From: an uncultured Streptococcus sp.
GTDB taxonomy: Bacteria > Bacillota > Bacilli > Lactobacillales > Streptococcaceae
NCBI GenBank assembly: GCA_934216185.1
Contig: CAKQBM010000002.1
Location: 1 to 32,402, forward strand
DNA: 32,402 nt
Reading direction: 5' to 3'
In this document: one piece after another, positions 23,837 to 30,545 of the stretch
How the letters are laid out: each line of letters opens with the position of its first letter
Numbering within the stretch: the stretch's first letter is position 1
The notes under the pieces: generated by a model
Seen by the model: the letters and a program-made list of their open reading frames with translations, nothing else
Databases searched by the model: none
What the model was told of the DNA's origin: nothing
Translations under genes and position numbers: made by a program

Positions 23837-23977
23837 ATGGAGGAACTCAAAATAAGAGAAGATGGTATTTATTTAAATAACCAAAGATTAAAAGGTGTGC
23901 AAGCAATCAAAACAAAAAGCACGGCTGAAAGCAACCATGCTACTGTCTACTTAAAATTTATTGCCAAGCTGATTTGA
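23837..23977 (+). CDS. First early gene: 46-residue protein, unknown function
   Basis: ATG at 23837 has AAGGAGG six bases upstream, one of the best ribosome sites in the window. The product 'MEELKIREDGIYLNNQRLKG' followed by 'VQAIKTKSTAESNHATVYLKF' looks like the beginning of small beta-rich early phage proteins, but it ends abruptly in 'IAKLI'. The final 27 bases overlap the 3' end of the DUF2513 gene on the other strand, so the C-terminus may have been replaced when that gene was acquired. Function unknown; position fits a Cro-region gene. Confidence 0.65.
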   Translation: MEELKIREDGIYLNNQRLKGVQAIKTKSTAESNHATVYLKFIAKLI

Positions 23978-24331
23978 AATGAGGTTGGTAATAACTTGTG
24001 ATGAAATATCTTTAAGGACATCCAGTGAAAAAGAACCAACATTCTTTGCTATATCTTTTGTTCGATTCCAATTGTTATCTTGTCGAATATCATTGATGAA
24101 CTGATGTCCATAAGGAGATAAATCTTGAATTGAGAAACCGCCGAAATAGTGTTGAACTTTGAGAAATAAACCACTATGTTCACATTGCCGAACATGGTAG
24201 AGGATTTCCTCTTGTGAATATTTTGGGACAAGCTTTTCATAGAGTTTTTCCTCTGAGACATCATTAGAGTATGTCGAATACTCTTCAATAACAAAAAGGA
24301 TATCACGAATACAATCAGGATTTAATTTCAT
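23951..24331 (-). CDS. DUF2513 family protein
   Basis: A 126-residue protein with the family pattern 'MKLNPDCIRDILFVIEEYS', 'YSQEEILYHVRQCEHSGLFL', 'IQDLSPYGHQFINDIRQDNNW' and a helical end. DUF2513 proteins are common in phages and prophages; the function is unknown, although the N-terminal part reads like a winged helix. It lies on the minus strand inside the rightward early operon, with its own extended -10 box (24364-24356) and a GAGGT ribosome site. Early rightward transcripts would be antisense to it, so it may be expressed mainly in lysogens. Confidence 0.85.
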   Translation of the reverse strand: MKLNPDCIRDILFVIEEYSTYSNDVSEEKLYEKLVPKYSQEEILYHVRQCEHSGLFLKVQHYFGGFSIQDLSPYGHQFINDIRQDNNWNRTKDIAKNVGSFSLDVLKDISSQVITNLISNQLGNKF

Positions 24332-24355
24332 CAGAATACCTCGTTTTTTAATTTC

Positions 24356-24364
24356 ATTATACCA
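24356..24364 (-). promoter_or_regulatory. Extended -10 promoter for the DUF2513 gene
   Basis: Minus-strand TGG-TATAAT ends 25 bases before the DUF2513 start. The -35 is poor, which is usual with an extended -10. Confidence 0.5.
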
Positions 24365-24383
24365 AATTTAGAAAGGAAAATAT

Positions 24384-24593
24384 ATGAGCCAACAACATCA
24401 AAAATGGATTCAACTTGTTAAAGATAGATTGAATTCAGAAGGAATGACACAAACACATCTTGCCCGTGCTTGCGGAGTGAAGAAGCCGACCATTTCAGAA
24501 TTACTGAAATATGGTAAAGGTAGCGACAGATTGAAAAACCGAGTGTGTGATGTCCTAGGCATCGACGAAAGCTGGGTTGATTTAGGAGAATAA
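24384..24593 (+). CDS. Small XRE-type helix-turn-helix protein (Cro-like candidate)
   Basis: A 69-residue DNA-binding protein consisting of one HTH: 'RLNSEGMTQTHLARACGVKKPTISELLKYGKG' then 'RVCDVLGIDESWVDLGE'. Size and position at the start of the early operon fit a Cro-type or antirepressor-type regulator. GAAAGG lies ahead of the ATG. It diverges from the DUF2513 gene, with a 52-base gap that holds both ribosome sites and the leftward promoter. Confidence 0.85.
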   Translation: MSQQHQKWIQLVKDRLNSEGMTQTHLARACGVKKPTISELLKYGKGSDRLKNRVCDVLGIDESWVDLGE

Positions 24594-24596
24594 GAT

Positions 24597-24794
24597 ATGA
24601 ATAATACAGCTCAAAAAGTAACAAGAATTGATAAAGATGCATGGGATATCGCTACTGAACTAGCCAACGAATACGGTGTATCTATCTGTCATATTATCAG
24701 CGAAAGTGTTCGCTATTGTGCAGAAAATGCTGAGTTTAAAGAGGTTGACGTTGTGGTTAAACGACTTTCTGTCGGTGGGAAGGTATTGGAGTAG
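24597..24794 (+). CDS. Ribbon-helix-helix-like small protein
   Basis: A 65-residue protein: strand-like 'QKVTRIDKDAWD', helix 'IATELANEYGVS', helix 'CHIISESVRYCAENAE'. This strand-helix-helix order and the 'LANEYGVS' turn are typical of Arc/MetJ-type regulators. It starts three bases after the HTH gene stop and is probably coupled to it. No family name is assigned. Confidence 0.65.
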   Translation: MNNTAQKVTRIDKDAWDIATELANEYGVSICHIISESVRYCAENAEFKEVDVVVKRLSVGGKVLE

Positions 24795-24805
24795 GAGGGA
24801 AGGAA

Positions 24806-24981
24806 ATGAAACCAAGACGATATCCGTATAGTGAAAAAAGAAAAGCCCTGATAACTCAGCAATAAAATGCAATCGCATCAAGGCAGTTGATATCAAGTTG
24901 GATAAATCAAGTCTTACTTTTAAAGAAGATAAGATTATCATACGAGGTCAGTCCATTACTGGTGTGGATGGATTTATATAA
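24806..24981 (+). pseudogene. Frameshifted small early gene
   Basis: GGAGG (24794-24798) and ATG at 24806 begin 'MKPRRYPYSEKRK' and the frame stops at 24865. From an A-rich run at about 24833-24845, the -1 frame continues without a stop as 'SPDNSAIKCNRIKAVDIKLD' then 'KSSLTFKEDKIIIRGQSITG' then 'VDGFI', ending at TAA 24979-24981. That second part has no start codon near its beginning, yet reads like a real protein. A one-base change in the A-rich run joins the two into one protein of about 58 residues. The run is not a canonical slippery heptamer in this register, so a mutation is likelier than programmed shifting. Confidence 0.6.
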
Positions 24982-24988
24982 CAAAAAA

Positions 24989-25011
24989 GTACCTGACGAG
25001 AAGTCGGGCAC
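24989..25011. other. Stem-loop in the gap before the next early gene
   Basis: GTACCTGAC (24989-24997) with GTCGGGCAC (25003-25011): a 9-position stem with one A-C mismatch and a GAGAA loop. No T-run follows, so it is not an intrinsic terminator. It could be an RNA processing site or a protein site. Confidence 0.3.
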
Positions 25012-25054
25012 TAATCAAAATTACTAACTAAATTATATCACGAAAGGAGCAAAA

Positions 25055-25327
25055 ATGGAAGCAATCGAAGTTGTGAGAATTAGGGATGTGATCATTGAGA
25101 AGGTTTCGGCCAACGATGAAGAATTAGAACACATCTTCGGATGTACAAAGCGACAAGCAGGAGACATGAGACGAGAGATGAAGAAGCTACCTAGTCAACA
25201 GAAGCATCTCAGAAATGATGGCCAACTTGTCACGATTAAAGGATTTGATGCCTATCTACAATACAGAGGCAGTCGAGAATGGAAAAAAGAAATGGAAACA
25301 AGCAAGAAAATGAGGTCAGTTGGATGA
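25055..25327 (+). CDS. Putative DNA-binding early protein
   Basis: A 90-residue basic protein. 'EELEHIFGCTKRQAGDMRREMKKLPSQQ' looks like a helix-turn-helix, and 'GQLVTIKGFDAYLQYRGSREWKKE' like a wing with a C-terminal basic helix, similar in build to excisionase-like and MerR-like small phage proteins. A GAAAGGAG box precedes the ATG. Its stop overlaps the next start (ATGA). It could be the excisionase that partners the integrase, but sequence alone does not show it. Confidence 0.6.
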   Translation: MEAIEVVRIRDVIIEKVSANDEELEHIFGCTKRQAGDMRREMKKLPSQQKHLRNDGQLVTIKGFDAYLQYRGSREWKKEMETSKKMRSVG

Positions 25328-25527
25328 AACGAATTAATTTTTTTAACAAAATCAAAAACTGGTTTTTTAGAACAGCAGTCGAAGTCAATGCAGACTGGAA
25401 AGCTATAGCTTTGGATTTGAATAGAGCTTTGATAGGTCTTCAAGAAAAATACCAGGAAGCAAATCAACGTATCGCAGATCTTGAAGAAATCGTAGCAATC
25501 TATGAAGAAAAGGAAAACACAAAATGA
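25324..25527 (+). CDS. Small coiled-coil early protein
   Basis: A 67-residue protein: a basic, aromatic start 'MKRINFFNKIKNWFF', then a long charged helix ending 'QEANQRIADLEEIVAIYEEK' with heptad-like hydrophobics. Function unknown. ATG at 25324 overlaps the previous stop and has GAGGT eight bases upstream; a longer reading from 25279 has no ribosome site of its own. It overlaps the next gene by 4 bases. Confidence 0.65.
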   Translation: MKRINFFNKIKNWFFRTAVEVNADWKAIALDLNRALIGLQEKYQEANQRIADLEEIVAIYEEKENTK

Positions 25528-25715
25528 TTGAATATATCTATTTCGGAACAACAATGCTTCTTTTGCTCTGGGCACTAGTAAATGAGCTAGATGACCGAGC
25601 AGAGGCTAAAAGGGAAAACAAACAACTAATTGCAAGCGACATCGCTCGTATGAATCTGAGAAATTCAGATAAGCAATTTACATATGACGTAGATCCACCA
25701 ATTGGATTGAAGTAG
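25524..25715 (+). CDS. Small single-pass membrane protein
   Basis: A 63-residue protein with one N-terminal membrane segment ('YIYFGTTMLLLLWALV', about residues 4-20), a charged helix rich in Glu and Arg, and a polar tail 'DVDPPIGLK'. Function unknown. It is coupled to the gene before by an ATGA overlap. Small membrane proteins in the early region are common in streptococcal phages. Confidence 0.65.
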   Translation: MIEYIYFGTTMLLLLWALVNELDDRAEAKRENKQLIASDIARMNLRNSDKQFTYDVDPPIGLK

Positions 25716-25726
25716 GGGAGGAACAT

Positions 25727-26065
25727 ATGAGTGTAAGTCGCAACATGAACGAAATGGAAATTCGTGTGTTAAATATGATTCTTAATTGCGCTACGTTCGA
25801 TCTTCCAATTCAAGCAAGTGAAATTCGATCAGAAACTGAACTCTCAAAACGTAAGTTAGAAGAAGTTATTGAAAGTCTTCGCGTCAATTTTGGTCATCCT
25901 ATCGTAGCTAAGAAGATGAAGCCAAACGGATATTACTTACCACGAAGCGAGGAGGAGCGACAAGCAGGTTTAGCTCCTTACCGTCGTCAAATCTTAACCG
26001 AACAGAAGAACCTTGCTGCTGTCATGAATATTGATTTGAGAGAATATTGGGGGGATGGTGTATGA
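25727..26065 (+). CDS. Winged-helix-like protein upstream of the replisome organizer
   Basis: A 112-residue protein. 'MEIRVLNMILNCATFDLPIQASEIRSETELSKRKLEEVIESLRVNFGHPIVAKKMKPNGYYLPRSEEE' has the helix-helix-wing layout of a winged-helix DNA-binding domain, and the C-terminal 35 residues are helical. GGGGAGG precedes the start. The gene overlaps the replisome organizer by 4 bases. Together the two probably act in replication initiation; a regulatory role is equally possible. Confidence 0.65.
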   Translation: MSVSRNMNEMEIRVLNMILNCATFDLPIQASEIRSETELSKRKLEEVIESLRVNFGHPIVAKKMKPNGYYLPRSEEERQAGLAPYRRQILTEQKNLAAVMNIDLREYWGDGV

Positions 26066-26934
26066 CTTTAAAAAACAAACGTTACTTTTGGATACAACTC
26101 ACTCAAGATTTTTTTAAATCTAAAGAAATGAAATTGCTTCGTAAAATTGCTGGCGGTGATACTCATACTATTATCTATCTAAAAATGATGTTGATTAGTT
26201 TAGAGGATGGAGGTCGTATTTACTATGACGGCTTAGCTGATAATTTAGCTGAAGAACTCTCTCTTGTAATTGATGAAAATACTGAAGATATTAAAATCAC
26301 TTTGATATTTCTGGAGAGTAAAGGTCTGTTGACAAAGAAGTCTGACAGAGATTATTTCTTGGAACAAGTTCCTGAAATGGTAGGGAGTGAAACAGCTAGT
26401 GCCAGAAGGGTTCGCAAGTTTAGAGAAAACAAATTAGCGTTACAATGTAACAACGATGAAACAAAGCGTAACGGAGATATAGATAAAGAGATAGATATAG
26501 ATAAAGAGATAGATATAGATAAAGATAAAAATCCTATTGAAGTCATCGTAGAAGAATATCAGTCTCGTATCGCTCCGTTGGATGGCAATCAATTAGAAGT
26601 CTTAAAAGAATTTATCACATTGGATGGTATGGAAGCGAAAGTTGTCCAGAAAGCAATAGGCCTTGCTGCTGATAATGGCAAAAGAAATTTTAGCTACATC
26701 AAGGCTATATTGACCAATTGGAAAAATGATGGAGTTTTGACAATTGCAGCAGTTGATGAACGTGAGCGAGCCTACAAGGAAAGTAAAATCAGTAAACGGA
26801 CCAGTAATAAAAAATCAAATGTTCCTGATTGGTCTCAACCTAACTATGTAAATACTACGAGTGAGGAGACCAAGGAAGAACTTGAACGACGTAAAAAGGA
26901 ATTACTTGACCGACTCGAGACAGGAGAAAGTTAA
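26062..26934 (+). CDS. Phage replisome organizer with DnaD-like domain
   Basis: A 290-residue replication initiator. Residues 1-115 ('RYFWIQLTQDFFKSKEMKLLRKIAGGDTHTIIYLKMML') are the phage replisome organizer N-terminal winged-helix domain that binds the origin. Residues 135-160 are a repetitive Asp/Ile/Lys/Glu linker encoded by an 18-base tandem repeat. Residues 165-235 ('LEVLKEFITLDGMEAKVVQKAIGLAADNGKR', 'YIKAILTNWKNDGVLT') are a DnaD-type domain. A charged helix ends the protein. ATG at 26062 is preferred over TTG 26047, as it overlaps the previous stop in ATGA and has GGGGGGATGG upstream. Confidence 0.9.
   Translation: MTLKNKRYFWIQLTQDFFKSKEMKLLRKIAGGDTHTIIYLKMMLISLEDGGRIYYDGLADNLAEELSLVIDENTEDIKITLIFLESKGLLTKKSDRDYFLEQVPEMVGSETASARRVRKFRENKLALQCNNDETKRNGDIDKEIDIDKEIDIDKDKNPIEVIVEEYQSRIAPLDGNQLEVLKEFITLDGMEAKVVQKAIGLAADNGKRNFSYIKAILTNWKNDGVLTIAAVDERERAYKESKISKRTSNKKSNVPDWSQPNYVNTTSEETKEELERRKKELLDRLETGES
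26476..26529 (+). repeat. Three 18-bp tandem repeats, candidate origin iterons
   Basis: Units start at 26476, 26494 and 26512 and begin GATATAGATAAAG. The first two are identical and the third diverges in its last five bases. They encode 'DIDKEI' repeats in the linker of the replisome organizer. In lambda O and similar initiators the origin lies inside the initiator gene, often at such a linker. Confidence 0.7.
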
Positions 26935-27131
26935 TGTTTATTTTAAAACATGGATTAAAAGAGGATAAACCTTTTGTAAAGTCCGTAACAATTGGAGTGA
27001 CAGGAATTGATATTTCTTTCTCTAATGAAAAAAAAGCTTTAAGATTCGCATCTCGTGGAGCATCGATTCAAGTAGGAAATGCTTTAAGAAACTCTTTCGG
27101 TAATTTCTATCCAGTAGAGATCGAGGAATGA
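26934..27131 (+). CDS. Conserved-looking early protein, unknown function
   Basis: A 65-residue protein, mostly beta ('KPFVKSVTIGVTGIDISFSN') with a short helix ('KKALRFASRGASIQVGNALRNSFG'). I do not recognise the family. It shares one base with the preceding stop codon and overlaps the next gene by 4 bases, so it is translationally coupled on both sides within the replication cluster. Confidence 0.65.
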   Translation: MFILKHGLKEDKPFVKSVTIGVTGIDISFSNEKKALRFASRGASIQVGNALRNSFGNFYPVEIEE

Positions 27132-27334
27132 TAAAACTTTATTTTGTCTATAACGGACATTGCAGGTTGTTTTTGGGAGAATACAACAATGTTGATGACC
27201 TTATTGAAGACATGAAAGACCATCAATGGGATAATTCTGGAATAACTAGACCACATTTTATAAAACACATCAAGAAGGACAGCGTTAGATTTGATTATGG
27301 CGCAAAAGATTGCTACTACCTAGCAGTCAAATAG
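27128..27334 (+). CDS. Small early protein, unknown function
   Basis: A 68-residue protein with a beta start ('IKLYFVYNGHCRLFLGEY'), a short acidic helix ('VDDLIEDMKDHQW') and a C-terminal strand ('DCYYLAVK'). No family recognised. It overlaps the previous gene by 4 bases and precedes the SSB gene by 9, which suggests a replication-module accessory. Confidence 0.65.
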   Translation: MIKLYFVYNGHCRLFLGEYNNVDDLIEDMKDHQWDNSGITRPHFIKHIKKDSVRFDYGAKDCYYLAVK

Positions 27335-27343
27335 GAGGTAAAA

Positions 27344-27760
27344 ATGATTAACAATGTAACACTTGTAGGACGATTAACAAGAGACCCTGAATTAAGATAT
27401 ACACCATCAAATATTGCAATCACGACTTTCAACATGGCAGTCAATCGGAATTTTAAGAATCAAGCAGGTGAACGTGAAGCCGATTTTATAAATTGCATGA
27501 TTTGGCGCCAGCAGGCTGAAAATTTTGCAAGTTGGGTAAAAAAAGGAAATCTTGTAGGCATTACTGGCCGCATCCAGACTCGTAGTTATGAAAATCAACA
27601 AGGTCAACGTGTCTATGTGACTGAAGTTGTAGCTGATACATTTCAGCTACTAGAAAAACGTGATCACTCAGCAAATAACTCAAATATTGAAGAACAAATG
27701 CCACAAAGTTTCGGAGCTACAAATCCTTTGGACATTTCAGATGACGACATGCCATTCTAG
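27344..27760 (+). CDS. ssb: Single-stranded DNA-binding protein
   Basis: A 138-residue SSB. Residues 1-105 are the OB fold, with '[20 protein letters not shown]', '[33 protein letters not shown]' and '[25 protein letters not shown]'. The acidic tip 'DISDDDMPF' is the conserved partner-binding tail. It coats single-stranded DNA and recruits replication and recombination proteins. An AGGAGG box precedes the ATG. The linker is short, as in phage SSBs. Confidence 0.95.
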   Translation: MINNVTLVGRLTRDPELRYTPSNIAITTFNMAVNRNFKNQAGEREADFINCMIWRQQAENFASWVKKGNLVGITGRIQTRSYENQQGQRVYVTEVVADTFQLLEKRDHSANNSNIEEQMPQSFGATNPLDISDDDMPF

Positions 27761-27768
27761 GAGCTATT

Positions 27769-27957
27769 ATGATGAACACGATTAAACAATCCATGATTGA
27801 AGCTCTGAAACATTCAATCGCACAAGCAGAAGCAAGGATTGAAAAATCATCTGATCCATGCGTGAAGTCACTTGCGCATTCACACTCTGCTGAACGTGAT
27901 TTTTGGAGAAAAAAGCTGAAAAGGTATAAAAAACAGTTGGAGGAGTTGGAAGAATGA
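27769..27957 (+). CDS. Small helical protein after SSB
   Basis: A 62-residue wholly helical protein ('IEALKHSIAQAEARIEKSSDP', 'ERDFWRKKLKRYKKQLEELEE'), likely a coiled-coil dimer. Function unknown. Two tandem ATGs (27769, 27772) both lie within range of GGAG at 27760-27763. It overlaps the methyltransferase-like gene by 4 bases. Confidence 0.65.
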   Translation: MMNTIKQSMIEALKHSIAQAEARIEKSSDPCVKSLAHSHSAERDFWRKKLKRYKKQLEELEE

Positions 27958-28724
27958 TTGTATGGGCATTGTTTGATAGTGGCAATGGTTCATACACAAA
28001 AGCCGTCAACACCCTCAATAGTTCGGGGGGGGCGAATATTAAAGTGTATCCGATTGGTATTGATATCGAAAACAAGAACAATCATTTTATACCGTTAAAT
28101 TTAGCAGACTATTCAAGGCTTTTTGGGAACAACACACTTTTTGATACACTTGACCAATTGCCACACCCTGGCTTAATCATAGCAAGCCCTCCATGTGAAA
28201 GCTGGTCAAACGCTAGCGCAATAGCAAACGGAAATGCTTGTTGGAAACAGGAAGATTTATCAGATAGTCTATTTAAACCACAAATTCAACCAAGCATATT
28301 TACTATTCGAGCAAACAAAGACTACGAGAATGCGTACAATAATTATCGCTATGATAGGCAATTTATGAAAAGGGTGAATGGTGAACTCTGTGCATTTAAT
28401 ACCATCGAGATCATAAAAAGGTATCAACCTAAGTATTGGATAATAGAAAACCCAGCAAGTGGGCGATTGTGGAGATACATTGAAGAGATTATGGATTTTA
28501 AACTACCATATCTCAATCCTACACGATATAACAATTATGGTTATCCAATTCAAAAACCCACAAAATTTGCTAGTAATCTTGATTTAGGTCTTAAAAATGA
28601 CATTATTAAGCAAGACATAGAATGGTGTAATTTTTCAAAATCGTACAATGAACGGTCGAATATACCACAAGAATTAGTAATAGAAATTTTAAAAAAAGTA
28701 AAAAGGGAGTTGGAAAATGAATAA
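27954..28724 (+). CDS. Cytosine C5-methyltransferase-like protein
   Basis: A 256-residue protein. 'VWALFDSGNGSYTKA' (3-17) resembles a cofactor-binding motif I; 'ASPPCESWSNAS' (77-88) contains the Pro-Cys motif with nucleophile-type C81; 'YWIIENPASGRLW' (161-173) is the ENP motif. Overall it is shorter than a host C5-methyltransferase, lacking most of a target-recognition domain, as in phage-type enzymes that protect phage DNA from restriction. A run of eight G (28025-28032) encodes residues 24-27; a one-base change there truncates the protein. The methyltransferase call is good; the exact target is unknown. Confidence 0.75.
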   Translation: MIVWALFDSGNGSYTKAVNTLNSSGGANIKVYPIGIDIENKNNHFIPLNLADYSRLFGNNTLFDTLDQLPHPGLIIASPPCESWSNASAIANGNACWKQEDLSDSLFKPQIQPSIFTIRANKDYENAYNNYRYDRQFMKRVNGELCAFNTIEIIKRYQPKYWIIENPASGRLWRYIEEIMDFKLPYLNPTRYNNYGYPIQKPTKFASNLDLGLKNDIIKQDIEWCNFSKSYNERSNIPQELVIEILKKVKRELENE

Positions 28725-29136
28725 ACAAGTAGACGAACCGCAGAAAGTAACAATCCCGCAGTTTGTGGCGGAGTATATCGAGGAAAGTAGATTGAAAGGC
28801 TGGGATTTACTAGCTTCGATGTGCTTTGTACTTACTGCAAAAAACAAAAAAACTACAAAATGGTTTTATTTAGGCGAAAATAAAAATATATTCGCACTTG
28901 CTTGGATTTTCGGCTACGAGGTCGAGGAAGAAAAGCGGTATCGGGTGAGAGTGAAAGGGATTTGCGGAAATCATGAAACTTTAAACTGTGAAAAACATTC
29001 AAATGAATGGCTTTTTTCAAGTTCAGAAGAAAACCGTACTTACAAAACAAAATTCACTCGCAAAGAACTTGAAGAAGCCGGATTTGGCTGGGTATTCGAT
29101 TGTGAGGGTATTAAGATTGAGGAGGTGGAAGAATGA
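28717..29136 (+). CDS. DUF1642 family protein
   Basis: A 139-residue protein with the DUF1642 pattern: an N-terminal 'QFVAEYIEESRLKGWD' helix, a middle 'FALAWIFGYEVEEEKRYRVRVKG' segment, and a C-terminal 'FTRKELEEAGFGWVFDCEGIKIEEVEE'. The family is widespread in streptococcal and lactococcal phages in this early-region position; its function is unknown. It overlaps the previous gene by 8 bases and the next by 4. Confidence 0.8.
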   Translation: MNKQVDEPQKVTIPQFVAEYIEESRLKGWDLLASMCFVLTAKNKKTTKWFYLGENKNIFALAWIFGYEVEEEKRYRVRVKGICGNHETLNCEKHSNEWLFSSSEENRTYKTKFTRKELEEAGFGWVFDCEGIKIEEVEE

Positions 29137-29360
29137 GTAAATTTGAAATCTCTCTGTCTAAAAATGACCTTGAACATATCGCTAACGGTTATGACATCAA
29201 AATCAAAATCAACGGTAAAAGATTTTTGGAAACAAATGAAATAGTTTTGAAGCCTGCATTGATAAATGATGTTATGGCTCCGATATTGAATTATAGAAAT
29301 AAAATAATCGATACCGAACAGCAAAATATTGTTAATAATTTTATAGGAGGTGCAAGATGA
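29133..29360 (+). CDS. Small early protein, unknown function
   Basis: A 75-residue protein: 'KFEISLSKNDLEHIANGYDIKIKINGKRFL' has a strand-helix-strand layout, and the rest is helical. No family recognised. It overlaps DUF1642 by 4 bases and the broken YopX gene by 4. Confidence 0.6.
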   Translation: MSKFEISLSKNDLEHIANGYDIKIKINGKRFLETNEIVLKPALINDVMAPILNYRNKIIDTEQQNIVNNFIGGAR

Positions 29361-29779
29361 TTCCAAAATTTAGAGGGCGTTCCGTTGAAGCTTTTAGCGA
29401 AGAGGAATGGAAGTATGGGTACTTGATTGAAGATGAAGGGTATTCATTTATTATTAATTAAGTTATTGAAGCTAACGAACAGTATATTACTATTGGTTCT
29501 TGGTGTCCAGTAAATCCTGACACACTAGGACAAACAACAGGACTTTTTGACAAAAATGGTAAAGAAATCTTTGAGGGGGATATACTCGGTATTGAAACTG
29601 ATGAAGGAATTTTAAACGTAAATGTTTTTTGGGACGACAAACACGCTTTATTTATGTTTGAGTCGGAAATACACAACGAGAAAGAACTCTTAGCAGAATT
29701 GGTTGAAGATAATGCTTATCCATTTGAAGTCGTTGGGGATATATATCAAAATCCTGAACTTTTGGAGGTTACAGAATGA
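29357..29779 (+). pseudogene. YopX-family gene broken by an in-frame stop
   Basis: ATG at 29357 with AGGAGG upstream begins 'MIPKFRGRSVEAFSEEEWKY' and stops at TAA 29459-29461 after 34 residues. The same frame continues without another stop to 29779, as 'VIEANEQYITIGSWCPVNPD', 'TLGQTTGLFDKNGKEIFEGD', and on to 'EVVGDIYQNPELLEVTE'. The 'GQ.TGL.DKNGKEIFEGDI' motif is the signature of YopX proteins, about 140 residues long. There is no good restart codon after the stop. One base change (for example CAA to TAA) explains it. Replacing the stop gives a normal 140-residue YopX protein that overlaps the next gene by 4 bases. Confidence 0.85.
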
Positions 29780-30012
29780 AACGCTTTTTAATCGGCTATG
29801 CCATACTCACGACTTGCTTGTTATTCATGCAACGTGAAGCGCAGAAACCCTTGCTAGTCTATCACGCTGATAGTAAATATCAGATTACTGGCAAGGTTGA
29901 AGCTAAGAAGAAAATCGGAAGTCTTTTCACTATCACAGTAAACGGGAATGTGTTTGTGGTTAGTGAAGAGCGATTTGATAAAGTAGAAATTGGAGAAGAG
30001 GTAAAAATATGA
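29776..30012 (+). CDS. DUF1372-like small membrane-anchored or exported protein
   Basis: A 78-residue protein. The start 'MKRFLIGYAILTTCLLFMQ' is a signal-anchor or signal peptide, with a Cys at residue 14. The rest is a small beta domain ('YQITGKVEAKKKIGSLFTITVNGNVFVVSEERFDKVEIGEEVKI'). This matches the DUF1372 type seen in streptococcal phages. It would act at the membrane; the function is unknown. It is coupled to the broken YopX gene and to the MazG-like gene by 4-base overlaps. Confidence 0.7.
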   Translation: MKRFLIGYAILTTCLLFMQREAQKPLLVYHADSKYQITGKVEAKKKIGSLFTITVNGNVFVVSEERFDKVEIGEEVKI

Positions 30013-30500
30013 ATTACAAAGATTTAGAAGAAAAGGTTCAGCAGTGGTTTGTTGACAGAAATTTACATGAAGAGAATCCTGTCAAACAGTTCTTGAAGTT
30101 GATGGAAGAGTCAGGAGAATTATTTGAAGGTATCGCAAAGGATAAATCTGAACTAATCTATGATGCACTTGGTGACATCCAAGTAGTAATGATTGGGCTT
30201 GAGCAACAAATCAAGAATGGAGCTCAGATCTCCGCTAATCAACAGGAACTCGAATTGTTGCTGATGGTTTCAAGCCTGGGAAATATCGCGCAAAAGCTTT
30301 ATGCTCACATTTGTCATAACGAAACTCAGACACCTCTTATTAAGTCTGATTTGATGTTTCTTGACAGTGTGGTTAGCACCGTTTCATTTTTAAATGGGAC
30401 TACTGCTGAGAATTGTTTAGACGAAGCATACAACGTTATCAAAGACCGAAAAGGGAAAATGATTGACGGAGCATTCGTAAAAGAGGAGGATTTGGGATGA
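30009..30500 (+). CDS. MazG-like nucleotide pyrophosphohydrolase
   Basis: A 163-residue helical protein. 'LMEESGELFEGIAKDKSELIYDALGDIQVV' (31-60) carries the MazG/dUTPase-superfamily metal-binding pattern: E33, E34 and E37, then D52 and D56. Such enzymes hydrolyse (d)NTPs to monophosphate and pyrophosphate and may adjust nucleotide pools or alarmones during infection. It overlaps the preceding gene by 4 bases. The substrate is not predictable from sequence. Confidence 0.8.
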   Translation: MNYKDLEEKVQQWFVDRNLHEENPVKQFLKLMEESGELFEGIAKDKSELIYDALGDIQVVMIGLEQQIKNGAQISANQQELELLLMVSSLGNIAQKLYAHICHNETQTPLIKSDLMFLDSVVSTVSFLNGTTAENCLDEAYNVIKDRKGKMIDGAFVKEEDLG

Positions 30501-30545
30501 TACCAGATGACTCCTTATGGGACTGAGTAAGATTGGAGGTGAACG

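Noticed and set aside
24806..24865. Programmed -1 frameshift in the A-rich run of the split early gene
   Set aside because: In the reading register the run does not give a canonical X XXY YYZ site (AAA AGA), and no clear stimulatory structure follows closely. Mutation or sequence error is simpler.
24989..25011. Intrinsic terminator before the gene at 25055
   Set aside because: A stem is present, but no T-run follows it.
27782..28081. 99-codon minus-strand frame across the small helical gene and the methyltransferase-like gene start
   Set aside because: It is antisense to two coupled genes, with no ribosome site and no recognisable pattern.
30497..30526. Nine-codon frame between the MazG-like and ArpU genes
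   Set aside because: Too short to support as a gene, and it only overlaps the stop codon of the previous gene.
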